Assembly (NCBI RefSeq): GCF_032594935.1 | Contig: NZ_CP118734.1 | Span: 1,991,714 to 2,055,713, forward strand | DNA: 64,000 nucleotides | Direction of reading: 5' to 3' | Source of the DNA: Streptococcus sp. 29892 | GTDB lineage: Bacteria; Bacillota; Bacilli; Lactobacillales; Streptococcaceae | Shown here: one piece after another, positions 18,218 through 24,809 of the stretch | Position numbering within the stretch: position 1 is the stretch's first letter | Layout: every line of letters begins with the position of its first letter | Program-made: the position numbers and the translations under genes | The notes under the pieces: model-generated | Told to the model about the DNA's origin: nothing | Seen by the model: the letters and a program-made list of their open reading frames with translations, nothing else | Databases searched by the model: none

Positions 18218-18272
18218 TACTTCCTCCTAAACGCTACGGCTTTCATGTAAGCCTTTTCTTTTTCTTGAGTCC

Positions 18273-18302
18273 ACTATATCAATTAACATACTCAATGAAA
18301 AC
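18273..18302 (-). promoter_or_regulatory. Probable activator-dependent promoter of the anchored GH3-gtrA unit
   Basis: On the minus strand GTTTTC (18302-18297), 18-bp spacer, TATAGT (18278-18273); spacing and flanks match the promoter at 14701-14730. Confidence 0.6.
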
Positions 18303-18303
18303 T

Positions 18304-18340
18304 CTTTCTTCATAATCTGTCATTTAACCTTCATAATTTG
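18304..18340 (-). promoter_or_regulatory. LytTR-type direct repeats, copy 2
   Basis: CATAATCTG (18311-18319) and CATAATTTG (18332-18340), again with a 21-bp period. They lie between the anchored GH3 gene and the divergent LytTR regulator gene. Confidence 0.72.
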
Positions 18341-18423
18341 TAAATTGACAAAAATAATCCTACTCTTGCTATTTTATCATTTGATTTTATAAAATATAAC
18401 TAACAATTTCATTTTAATTTTGA

Positions 18424-18429
18424 TATACT
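18424..18429 (+). promoter_or_regulatory. Extended -10 of the LytTR two-component operon
   Basis: TATACT preceded by TG at the extended position; no good -35. AAGGGG at 18441-18446 serves as ribosome binding site. Confidence 0.5.
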
Positions 18430-18453
18430 GATAGAAAATAAAAGGGGTGCTTT

Positions 18454-19167
18454 ATGAAAATCGCGATTGTAGAAGATCAAAAAATCGAGCAAGAGAGATT
18501 GTCCAACTACATCAAAACCTACTGCCAAAAAGCTGGGATTGCAGTGGAAATCAGCTGTTTTAATGACGGTCTCCATATCACTAGTGACTATCAAAAACAA
18601 TTTGACCTGATTTACCTAGATGTTGAGATGGAAATTATGGACGGGATGACCACCGCTCAAAAAATTCGGTCTGTGGATAAAGATGTTCTCATCGTTTTTG
18701 TGACCAATCATTCCCATGTCGCGATTCAAGGGTATTCAGTTGAAGCTATTGATTTTCTGCTCAAGCCACTGAGCTCCTTTGTCTTTGAGGAACATTTTAA
18801 AAAAGTTCTTAGAAAATTACCCGATAGCCAAGAGAAACAAAGTTTGTATATAAAAAGCAAGCAGTCCACTATAAAACTCTATCAAGAAGATATTGTTTAC
18901 CTAGAAAGTCAAGGACATCAGGTTCACATCTACACAGTTGACGGTGGCCTAACGATTACCCATAATAGTCTCAAGAATCTCGAAGCCATGTTAGACAGTA
19001 AAGTGTTTGTACGAGCCCACTCGGCCTATATCATCAATTTGTCCCACGTTCAAAAAGTGGAAGGTAGCCTTGTTTACGTCACAAATACAGCCTTGCCGAT
19101 TAGCCGGCCAAGGAAAAAGGAATTTATGATAGCTCTAACCAACTTCATCGGAGATAGCCTGCTATGA
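18454..19167 (+). CDS. LytTR family response regulator
   Basis: A 237-residue regulator with an N-terminal receiver domain (1-120; acidic pocket IVEDQ, phosphoacceptor Asp56 in IYLDVEM, conserved Thr/Lys at FVTNH and LLKP) and a C-terminal LytTR DNA-binding domain (about 133-235, with VYLESQGHQVHIYT and VRAHSAYIINLSHV). LytTR domains bind pairs of 9-bp direct repeats about 12 bp apart; such repeats occur upstream of the two GH3 units, one in the intergenic region shared with this gene. Its stop overlaps the start of the kinase gene by 4 bp (ATGA). Confidence 0.93.
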   Translation: MKIAIVEDQKIEQERLSNYIKTYCQKAGIAVEISCFNDGLHITSDYQKQFDLIYLDVEMEIMDGMTTAQKIRSVDKDVLIVFVTNHSHVAIQGYSVEAIDFLLKPLSSFVFEEHFKKVLRKLPDSQEKQSLYIKSKQSTIKLYQEDIVYLESQGHQVHIYTVDGGLTITHNSLKNLEAMLDSKVFVRAHSAYIINLSHVQKVEGSLVYVTNTALPISRPRKKEFMIALTNFIGDSLL

Positions 19168-20471
19168 TCAATTTCCCTGATATTCCACGTTTCTATACTG
19201 CACTAACAGAAAGCTTGGCCTGCCTACTGGTCTGTTCCTCACTTGTTTTGTCTGAAAAATGGTCACGCAAACAGGTACGCATCCTACTGATTTTCCTCAT
19301 ACAAATCTTACTCCAACTAGCGGCTGGCAAACTCCCCTTGCTCTTTTGGACTGTGGGAATGGGCATCAATATCGCTTGGATGTTTGTTTCCATTCGATTG
19401 CTTGGAGTTATCCACAAGAGGACTACTCTCTATTTGACAGCAAAAGCCTTTATCATTGCCGAACTAGTAGCCTCCATTACTTGGCATCTCTATTGTTTGA
19501 CGATTTATCAACAACCTGTGGATAACTTGTGGACACAGGGGTTGTCTCTGTTGATAACTTCTCTACTTTCCTATTGGCTCATCTATCTTCAAAATCAAAA
19601 AGTACGCTTAGAAGAATTAGATAAATTCATTGAGCAGCGAGATGTTACTGTAGCCGTCTTTACAACCTTATCTATCTTTGTTCTTAGTAATATTGGTTTC
19701 ATCCTCTCAGGCACGCGCCAATTTCAAGACTCGACCAGCATTTTCATCCTCCGGACAACCGTCAATCTCTCTGGTCTTCTACTCCTATTCACCCAAGAAT
19801 CTCAACAATACGATCGCTATTTACGGCAGGAATTGACTTCTATCAATAATATCTTTCAACTTCAATACAAGCAATACCAAGCCTATCGTGAAAATAGTGA
19901 GATTCTTGACCGTAAGGTCCATGATTTAAAGCATCAACTGGCCATCATTCAGCAAGAATCGGATAAAACCAAAAAGGAGCAATACCTAGAAGAAATGAGC
20001 GAGGTAATCCAGACACTTGATGCCAAGATTGAAACAGGAAATCCCGTTCTAGATACCATTCTCAGCCAGAAAAATTACTATTGTTTGCAAAATGGAATCA
20101 ACTTTACCTGTATTGTTCAGGGAGAACCTCTCCATTTTATGGATGTAATGGATATTTCAGCTCTGTTTGGAAATGCCATTGACAATGCCATCGAGGCTGT
20201 TGAAAAAATAAATAGCCCTGAACAACGCTTGATTACTTTAAAGGTTGCCAGCCATCAGCAATTTCTCATCATCCGATTAGACAACTACGATACTTCTTCA
20301 CTTGACTTATCCACAGGACAGCTCCCAGAAACATCAAAAACAAATAAGGACTACCACGGATTCGGTCTTAAGAGTATGGAGTATGTTGCCAATAAATACG
20401 GTGGCAGTCTCACACTTAGCAAGGAAGATAATTGGGTTCAACTAAAAATCATTCTCCCTTTACGAGCATAA
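19164..20471 (+). CDS. GHKL-type sensor histidine kinase
   Basis: A 435-residue membrane kinase, partner of the preceding regulator. About six hydrophobic segments fill residues 10-215; a coiled region leads to the phosphoacceptor region HDLKHQLAIIQ (about 252-262), then the ATPase part with NAIDNAIEAVEK (N box) and GFGLKSMEYVANKYGG (G box). The arrangement is that of AgrC/NatK-type kinases, which often sense peptides, but no candidate peptide gene is seen beside it. Translationally coupled to the regulator and followed by a strong terminator. Confidence 0.9.
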   Translation: MINFPDIPRFYTALTESLACLLVCSSLVLSEKWSRKQVRILLIFLIQILLQLAAGKLPLLFWTVGMGINIAWMFVSIRLLGVIHKRTTLYLTAKAFIIAELVASITWHLYCLTIYQQPVDNLWTQGLSLLITSLLSYWLIYLQNQKVRLEELDKFIEQRDVTVAVFTTLSIFVLSNIGFILSGTRQFQDSTSIFILRTTVNLSGLLLLFTQESQQYDRYLRQELTSINNIFQLQYKQYQAYRENSEILDRKVHDLKHQLAIIQQESDKTKKEQYLEEMSEVIQTLDAKIETGNPVLDTILSQKNYYCLQNGINFTCIVQGEPLHFMDVMDISALFGNAIDNAIEAVEKINSPEQRLITLKVASHQQFLIIRLDNYDTSSLDLSTGQLPETSKTNKDYHGFGLKSMEYVANKYGGSLTLSKEDNWVQLKIILPLRA

Positions 20472-20499
20472 AAAATCCCGTTTAAATACGGGATTTTCT
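20471..20499 (+). terminator. Terminator of the LytTR operon
   Basis: AAAATCCCG pairs with CGGGATTTT over an eight-base A/T loop, immediately after the kinase stop. Confidence 0.85.
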
Positions 20500-20504
20500 T
20501 AATG

Positions 20505-20577
20505 TAAGACAAAGCAAAAAGCCCACTGTTGTAGGCTTTCTGTAAGATATTTCTTAAAATTAGAGCATTTTGTTGTA
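20505..20577. repeat. Left copy of the rpsD 3' end (attL region)
   Basis: These 73 bp align without gaps to 26016-26088: the first 34 bases differ at one position, the last 18 are identical and the 21 between are diverged. The first part folds as an rpsD-type terminator on the minus strand (AAGCC with GGGCTT). Best read as the original rpsD terminator, displaced by the insertion. Confidence 0.8.
20560..20577. other. attL core
   Basis: TTAGAGCATTTTGTTGTA, identical to 26071-26088. On the minus strand it encodes the last five residues and stop of rpsD (Y-N-K-M-L-stop). Confidence 0.75.
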
Positions 20578-20704
20578 CAGTTAAGATTACTTAGCTTTAC
20601 ACGTTCTTTACACTCCCTAACCCCTGATTTGATGGGCTTTCTAACTAAATAACTTATAATTAGACAGTGTTAAATATCCCCCAAAAGTTCGCCAAAAGGG
20701 GAGC

Positions 20705-20728
20705 AAAAAAGGGCCTTTCAGTAGCCCT
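20705..20728 (-). terminator. Terminator for leftward element transcripts
   Basis: On the minus strand AGGGC pairs with GCCCT over a nine-base loop, followed by six T; it would end transcripts from the Cro-Rha operon. Confidence 0.5.
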
Positions 20729-20757
20729 AAGTTATGAGTTCAGCAGGCAAGAAACTA

Positions 20758-20780
20758 GCACCGCCCCAAGGTGCTTTTTT
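20758..20780 (+). terminator. Rightward terminator near attL
   Basis: GCACC pairs with GGTGC over seven bases, followed by six T on the plus strand. No plus-strand gene precedes it inside the element; it may shield the element from outside transcription. Confidence 0.55.
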
Positions 20781-21198
20781 AGTTCCCTGGTATCTTGCTG
20801 ATACTATTGTATCAAAAAGCACGCGCTTATATTCTGTTATCTTCACAATTTGATACTTTTGTTAAGTTATCTTGCTTACCTTCGTTTCTATCTTCCAATA
20901 TTGGCCGTTTTTCCAAGATAGCGCGTGATCATGTATTTTCAGACTCGCATAACCTTCCCAAAACCTTTACATTATCAAAACTTTTAAAAAGGGAAAATTG
21001 TACTCGAAAAAGTTCGGCGTTGTAGCCCCTTGGCCAAACCTACCCCCGTTCTAAAAATGAGGGGACTAATCACAACCTTTACTATATCCTACTGTGTTTT
21101 ACTGTATCCACTAGTATTGTGTTACTAATCCTATGATTTTACAAAATCGTTTGCTGTTCGCATTATACGCTCTTTGAAACTAGCCAAAACGTAACGCT

Positions 21199-21231
21199 TT
21201 TTGTTAGGATTAACCCCATTTTGTTAGGATT
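21199..21231. repeat. Two direct repeats of TTTTGTTAGGATT
   Basis: 13-bp repeats at 21199-21211 and 21219-21231, period 20 bp, in the gene-poor end of the element. Possible protein-binding or iteron-like sites. Confidence 0.5.
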
Positions 21232-21319
21232 GTGTTACCATTTGGGAGACTTACAACCCTCTAAAAACTCAATAATACCAAGGTTACTTTGAAAGCCTCT
21301 AGCCTCGTAAATTGCCACA

Positions 21320-21466
21320 TTATCGCCCCTTTCTACGTTTCTTCTTCAGCTTTTTAAACCTTTGCTGTTCCTTTAGCTGGTCCAGGGTTGGCCTGCGGTC
21401 TTTGTAAAATTTTTCATCATGATACTTCCCGCCACCTTGTGCGGGGTGTACGCTATACCTTGCCAT
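21320..21466 (-). CDS. Small basic element-encoded protein, 48 residues
   Basis: An unrecognised 48-residue protein. The N-terminal half is Gly/His-rich (HPAQGGGKYHDEKFYKDRR) and the C-terminal half is strongly basic (FKKLKKKRRKGR), suggesting nucleic acid contact. A GGGGG run six bases before the ATG can act as ribosome binding site. Its start lies inside the end of the excisionase-like frame (14-bp overlap), as in translationally coupled phage early genes. It would be the last gene of the leftward Cro-Rha transcript. Confidence 0.5.
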   Translation of the reverse strand: MARYSVHPAQGGGKYHDEKFYKDRRPTLDQLKEQQRFKKLKKKRRKGR

Positions 21467-21641
21467 TCTCAACCCCCAAAAAAATCAAAATATCACTCAC
21501 TCTATAGAAGATTTTCCTAGTGTCTTCTAGTGGGGGCTGGTAACGTCTTAGCCCATTATCTTCCCAACGTTTCAAGGTCTTATCCTTTATGCCTAGTTCA
21601 TCTTTAACCTGCTGGGCTGTGATTAGCCCTATCTTGATAGC
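21453..21641 (-). pseudogene. Excisionase/MerR-like HTH frame without a standard start codon
   Basis: The frame reads IGLITAQQVKDELGIKDKTL then KRWEDNGLRRY and a wing-like end, a clear MerR/excisionase-type helix-turn-helix of about 60 residues. In frame, a TGA lies just upstream (21642-21644) and no ATG, GTG or TTG precedes the helix-turn-helix; only ATA or ATC codons are available. It overlaps the end of the Rha gene in the +1 frame. It may use a rare start, be reached by a +1 frameshift from the Rha frame, or be decayed. Confidence 0.5.
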
Positions 21642-22206
21642 TCATGCCTAGGTTAATCATAGCTATGGCCATATCTTCCAAAGCTTGGTATCTCACTAGC
21701 TCCTTACTAGTTAGGCTATCAATGCCTGTCAGGCCCCCACGCTGGGCCACTAGTTGGCGTTTATTCAATCCGCTAGCACCTTTAAGCAATAGATTTGTAA
21801 CCGTGCTGTGCGCGTGTTTAGGGGCTTGCTCCCAGTTCTCTATGCTATCATGTAAGGTTTTACGTTTTGGCTTTTCTAAAGCCCTCTGATAGCGAAACTC
21901 TGCCACCTCGTCACGCATTTCAAAGAATGCTCGGACTAGTGCTGACTTGAAAGCAATAACTGGCGCGGTGTTTCTCAAGAATGTAATGAGTAAAGTCGCT
22001 TGTTGTTCGTTTAGAATGTAGTCGCGTTTACTTTGTCCACTTTCTAAAGGTGTCATTTTAAATGCAACCTTTCCGAATTTTTCAAGCTCCGCTAAGTGCT
22101 TTCTAATTTGTTCTTTCACTGCGTGATGGGTTATTTCAGCATTATCTGAAATAATACTGCTCAATGTATACGGCTCTTTCCGTCCGTCCATGTAAACTAG
22201 TTCCAT
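21604..22206 (-). CDS. Rha family phage regulatory protein
   Basis: A 200-residue protein with an N-terminal Rha (pRha) domain (about 1-105), recognised by the DGRKEPYTLSSII opening, the DYILNEQQATLLITFLRN block and the FKSALVRAFFEMRDE helix. Rha proteins are phage regulators first described as interfering with infection in strains lacking integration host factor. The C-terminal part (about 106-200) is a separate alpha-helical region. It follows the Cro-like gene by 12 bp in the leftward operon and its end overlaps the excisionase-like frame. Confidence 0.8.
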   Translation of the reverse strand: MELVYMDGRKEPYTLSSIISDNAEITHHAVKEQIRKHLAELEKFGKVAFKMTPLESGQSKRDYILNEQQATLLITFLRNTAPVIAFKSALVRAFFEMRDEVAEFRYQRALEKPKRKTLHDSIENWEQAPKHAHSTVTNLLLKGASGLNKRQLVAQRGGLTGIDSLTSKELVRYQALEDMAIAMINLGMSYQDRANHSPAG

Positions 22207-22218
22207 GATTGCTCCTTT

Positions 22219-22419
22219 CTAACTGTAAAATAGTTCATCAATGGTTATATCTGGCTTAACCTCTGCGACAATGGTCTTGATTGCTTTCTTTTCCTTGTCA
22301 TTGAATGGCGTTTTGCCTGTTTCTTTATTGTTGTATGACTGTAAAGAAATATCTAGCTTGACCGCCATAGCTTGCTGGGTTAGTCCTAACATGACCCGAT
22401 AGCCTTTGAGTTTACTCAT
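22219..22419 (-). CDS. Cro-like helix-turn-helix regulator
   Basis: A 66-residue Xre/Cro-type DNA-binding protein: the helix-turn-helix is in YRVMLGLTQQAMAVKLDISL, followed by QSYNNKETGKTPFN. The ATG at 22417-22419 was chosen because AGGAG lies just upstream; the longer frame would run back across the operator region. It is the first gene of the leftward operon, transcribed divergently from the cI-like gene, the classic layout of a phage switch. Confidence 0.82.
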   Translation of the reverse strand: MSKLKGYRVMLGLTQQAMAVKLDISLQSYNNKETGKTPFNDKEKKAIKTIVAEVKPDITIDELFYS

Positions 22420-22489
22420 GTCATTCTCCTTTCTTTGAAAAATCCCCCTCCATAGATTGAAAGTGTGAAAGGTCGTGGAGGGGGTGAAG

Positions 22490-22504
22490 TATCCGTTTCG
22501 GATA
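22490..22504. promoter_or_regulatory. Operator 1 of the cI/Cro switch
   Basis: TATCC-GTTTC-GGATA, a perfect 5-bp inverted repeat with a 5-bp centre, on the Cro side of the switch. Confidence 0.7.
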
Positions 22505-22522
22505 ACTTTGAAAACGATTATA

Positions 22523-22537
22523 TATCCATTTTGGATA
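22523..22537. promoter_or_regulatory. Operator 2 of the cI/Cro switch
   Basis: TATCC-ATTTT-GGATA, the same half-sites and spacing as operator 1, 33 bp away (about three helical turns). Confidence 0.7.
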
Positions 22538-22564
22538 CTTGTCAAGCGTTTTTTTAAAAATTTT

Positions 22565-22581
22565 GTATCATTTCTTGATAC
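22565..22581. promoter_or_regulatory. Operator 3 of the cI/Cro switch
   Basis: GTATCA-TTTCT-TGATAC, a perfect 6-bp inverted repeat; half-sites differ slightly from operators 1 and 2. It overlaps the -35 of the cI promoter. Confidence 0.65.
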
Positions 22582-22603
22582 TTTTTGCATTTTTGGTTAT
22601 AAT
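22575..22603 (+). promoter_or_regulatory. Promoter of the cI-like repressor gene
   Basis: TTGATA, 17-bp spacer, TATAAT on the plus strand; the -35 lies in operator 3, so repressor binding there should shut its own promoter. Confidence 0.65.
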
Positions 22604-22627
22604 CAACCTTGAAAGGTCGTGAAATGT

Positions 22628-23134
22628 ATGAATAGGTTGAAAGAATTACGCAAAGAAAAAAAGCTAACTCAGGAAGAATTAGCTAGTGAAATTGGTGTAT
22701 CAAAAATAACTATTCTCCGTTGGGAGAACGGTGAAAGACAAATCAAACCAGACAAAGCCCAGGCACTCGCTGACCATTTTGGTGTGAGTGTTGGGTATTT
22801 GTTGGGATATGAAACAAATCCTAAAAAATATGACGACGAACTTGTTCTCACAAATCCTCGAACTAGCAGAATATTTACTCACTCATACAAACAGGAAAAA
22901 GAAAAGGTAAAAGATGCGTTCGATAACTTCGTATTAGAAAATTCACTTTTACTAACTGACGAACAAATTCAAGCATTTTCTTCCATGATTGCTGACTTAC
23001 ATACAGGAGCAGACTATAAATATTTTGGTCAATCAATACAAGCAGATGGACTATTTGAGCCTGTCGCTGACCTTGACAGCGTGCTAGAACAAATGAAAAA
23101 AGATGGCTACAACTCCATTTTTTCCGATAGTTAA
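22628..23134 (+). CDS. cI-like XRE repressor
   Basis: A 168-residue repressor with an N-terminal XRE helix-turn-helix (about 1-58: LKELRKEKKLTQEELASEIG, VSKITILRWENGERQIKPDK, FGVSVGYLLG). The C-terminal region is helical and acidic and shows no Ser-Lys LexA-type autoprotease domain, so induction probably does not use RecA-stimulated self-cleavage; it may need an antirepressor or another factor. ATG at 22628 is preferred; an in-frame GTG three codons earlier is possible and lies closer to AAAGG. Divergent from the Cro-like gene. Confidence 0.82.
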   Translation: MNRLKELRKEKKLTQEELASEIGVSKITILRWENGERQIKPDKAQALADHFGVSVGYLLGYETNPKKYDDELVLTNPRTSRIFTHSYKQEKEKVKDAFDNFVLENSLLLTDEQIQAFSSMIADLHTGADYKYFGQSIQADGLFEPVADLDSVLEQMKKDGYNSIFSDS

Positions 23135-23436
23135 CCCACCAAGCTATTCCACGCGCCCAGGGGCTTTCTAGTGGACTGTGTGGAGTGAAAAAAAGTCACG
23201 GTTAGTCACTAGATGAAAAAAGTCGGATTTTGTCGGTTGCTGAAAATGTAGGTTTTTGTTGGTAGATGAAAAAAGTCAAGTTTTAACAAGTTAGATATTT
23301 TTGCAACCTTAGCAAACCATAGCTTCTATATCTGCTGTATGTTAGCATTTGTTAGCATTCTGCGCGTGCTTTCCTCGTGCTTCAGCAAGTCCGCTGACCT
23401 TGTATAAACCTTGTCACTTTTATAGGAGTAATACTC
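23135..23436 (+). other. Non-coding stretch with iteron-like repeats
   Basis: About 300 bp without a convincing gene. It contains three copies of (A)GATGAAAAAAGTC or a one-base variant, at 23184-23197, 23211-23224 and 23264-23277, plus shorter related pieces (TGTCGG, TTGTTGG). The layout resembles binding-site arrays of replication or partition regions. Confidence 0.5.
23184..23277. repeat. Iteron-like direct repeats
   Basis: AGTGAAAAAAAGTC (23184-23197) and AGATGAAAAAAGTC (23211-23224, 23264-23277), spaced 27 and 53 bp, i.e. near-multiples of one interval. Confidence 0.5.
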
Positions 23437-23787
23437 ATGGATATTTTTAGTAAAGAATTTAAAAATGAACTTCGATTCATTGTGAAAGATACCGTTTCTG
23501 ATATAGTCACAAAAGCCATAAAAAATGGATCATTTAATTCTACCTTTACGATTGACGTTGCTAATGACGCTTTTTTATCTCAAAAGTTTTGCATGTCAAA
23601 AAGTTCTGTTGGGGCTATTAGAAGAGAGATGAGAGATTTCCCTAGCTATGCTAAGTTTCTTAGAAATGGCGGATCTCTTGTAACTGTCAAAGGTTTTGAT
23701 GAATATCTGCAATATCGCGGTAGCTGGGAATGGAAGAAAGAAAAAGCTAAATTAAGAACGAAAAAAAAGGATTCGTTAAGATCCTAA
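23437..23787 (+). CDS. Hypothetical element protein with possible DNA-binding fold
   Basis: A 116-residue protein I do not recognise. The central region DAFLSQKFCMSKSSVGAIRR followed by EMRDFPSYAKFL and TVKGFDEYLQYR looks like a winged-helix module of the kind used to pick a DNA or replication partner. The ends are basic (KKEKAKLRTKKKDS). It has a good ribosome binding site region (AGGAG at about 23424) and starts the plus-strand module with the DinD-type gene 19 bp downstream. Confidence 0.55.
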   Translation: MDIFSKEFKNELRFIVKDTVSDIVTKAIKNGSFNSTFTIDVANDAFLSQKFCMSKSSVGAIRREMRDFPSYAKFLRNGGSLVTVKGFDEYLQYRGSWEWKKEKAKLRTKKKDSLRS

Positions 23788-23806
23788 AAATTGTAAAGGA
23801 AAAAAT

Positions 23807-24661
23807 ATGAACGATTTACAACATTATGATGAATTAACTTTTGAAAATATCAAACGCATAGATGAAAACGGTGTAGAGTTTTGGTACGCTCGTGAACTAC
23901 AAACCGTTTTAGAATACACTGAATGGCGTAACTTTAACCAAGTTATTGACAAAGCTAAATTAGCTTGTGAAAACTCTGGAAAGCGCGTGGTTGCCAATTT
24001 TGTTGACGTCAACAAAACTGTACAGCTTAATTTTGGAGCGCGTGAAATAGCAGATATAAAACTCTCTCGTTATGCCTGCTATTTGATTGTCCAAAATGGT
24101 GATCCTAGAAAAGAAGTCATTGCTTTGGGCCAATCATATTTTGCTATTAAAACCCGTCAGCAAGAGCTAGCTGATAATTTCAACAAACTCGATGAAGAGC
24201 ACAAACGTTTAGCAATTCGCCAAGAGATGAAGGAACACAATAAATCATTAGCTGAAGCTGCTAAAATGTCGGGTGTCACTAACTACGGAAAGTTTCAGAA
24301 TTTTGGATATAAAGGTCTCTATGGTGGAATGTCTATGCAAGATATTCATGATAGAAAAGAACTAGAAAAAGGACAAAGTATTCTTGATTATATGGGTAGC
24401 GCTGAATTGGCTGCAAACTTATTCCGCGCTACTCAAACTGATGAAGTGTTAAGAAATCGGCAGATACACGACGAAAATCTAGCTAACGATACACACTTTA
24501 ACGTAGGTAGAACAATCAGAAAAACTATGCAGGAACTAGGTACAACTATGCCAGAAAATCTCCCTACACCTCAAGAAAGTATCCAAGATTTAAAAAGGAA
24601 GCATAAACAACTAGATAAACAACCGGATGAAAATCAACTTTCACTTTTTGATGATATGTGA
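23807..24661 (+). CDS. DinD-type DNA-damage-inducible protein
   Basis: A 284-residue protein like E. coli DinD, which inhibits RecA-mediated strand exchange. The N-terminal Bro-N/antirepressor-like part has FWYARELQTVLEYTEWRNF and ADIKLSRYACYLIVQNGDPR; the central part has NYGKFQNFGYKGLYGGM and the DYMGSAELAANLFRATQT block characteristic of DinD. Because the cI-like repressor lacks a self-cleavage domain, a DinD/antirepressor-like protein might link damage to induction (inference). GGA precedes the ATG. Confidence 0.8.
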   Translation: MNDLQHYDELTFENIKRIDENGVEFWYARELQTVLEYTEWRNFNQVIDKAKLACENSGKRVVANFVDVNKTVQLNFGAREIADIKLSRYACYLIVQNGDPRKEVIALGQSYFAIKTRQQELADNFNKLDEEHKRLAIRQEMKEHNKSLAEAAKMSGVTNYGKFQNFGYKGLYGGMSMQDIHDRKELEKGQSILDYMGSAELAANLFRATQTDEVLRNRQIHDENLANDTHFNVGRTIRKTMQELGTTMPENLPTPQESIQDLKRKHKQLDKQPDENQLSLFDDM

Positions 24662-24809
24662 TAACCACCATATAAAGCCCATATTCGCATTCTACTCTTG
24701 ATTGGCATATTTACCCTACCCAACCAAAACAAACGAAAATAGGGCTATTCTCGTAACTCTACACATGATAAAACCTTTATAGCTTGCCTGCTGATGGAAA
24801 GGATATATC

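Larger units (their letters stand above)
20578..21319. other. Gene-poor left end of the integrative element
   Basis: No convincing gene is seen in about 740 bp. It holds an integrase-arm-like motif GGGGAGCAAA (20698-20707), two opposed terminators (20705-20728 and 20758-20780), a GTATC-TTGCT-GATAC palindrome at 20790-20804 similar to the operators at 22490-22581, and a 13-bp direct repeat TTTTGTTAGGATT at 21199-21211 and 21219-21231. Confidence 0.6.

Noticed and set aside
20795..21025. Plus-strand reading frame of 76 codons in the gene-poor end of the element
   Set aside because: No ribosome binding site, Ser/Leu/Phe-rich composition typical of random low-GC frames, and no recognisable domain; it also begins within a palindrome.
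23160..23280. CRISPR array
   Set aside because: The repeats are 13-14 bp, irregularly spaced and only three; there are no cas genes. An iteron-like explanation fits better.
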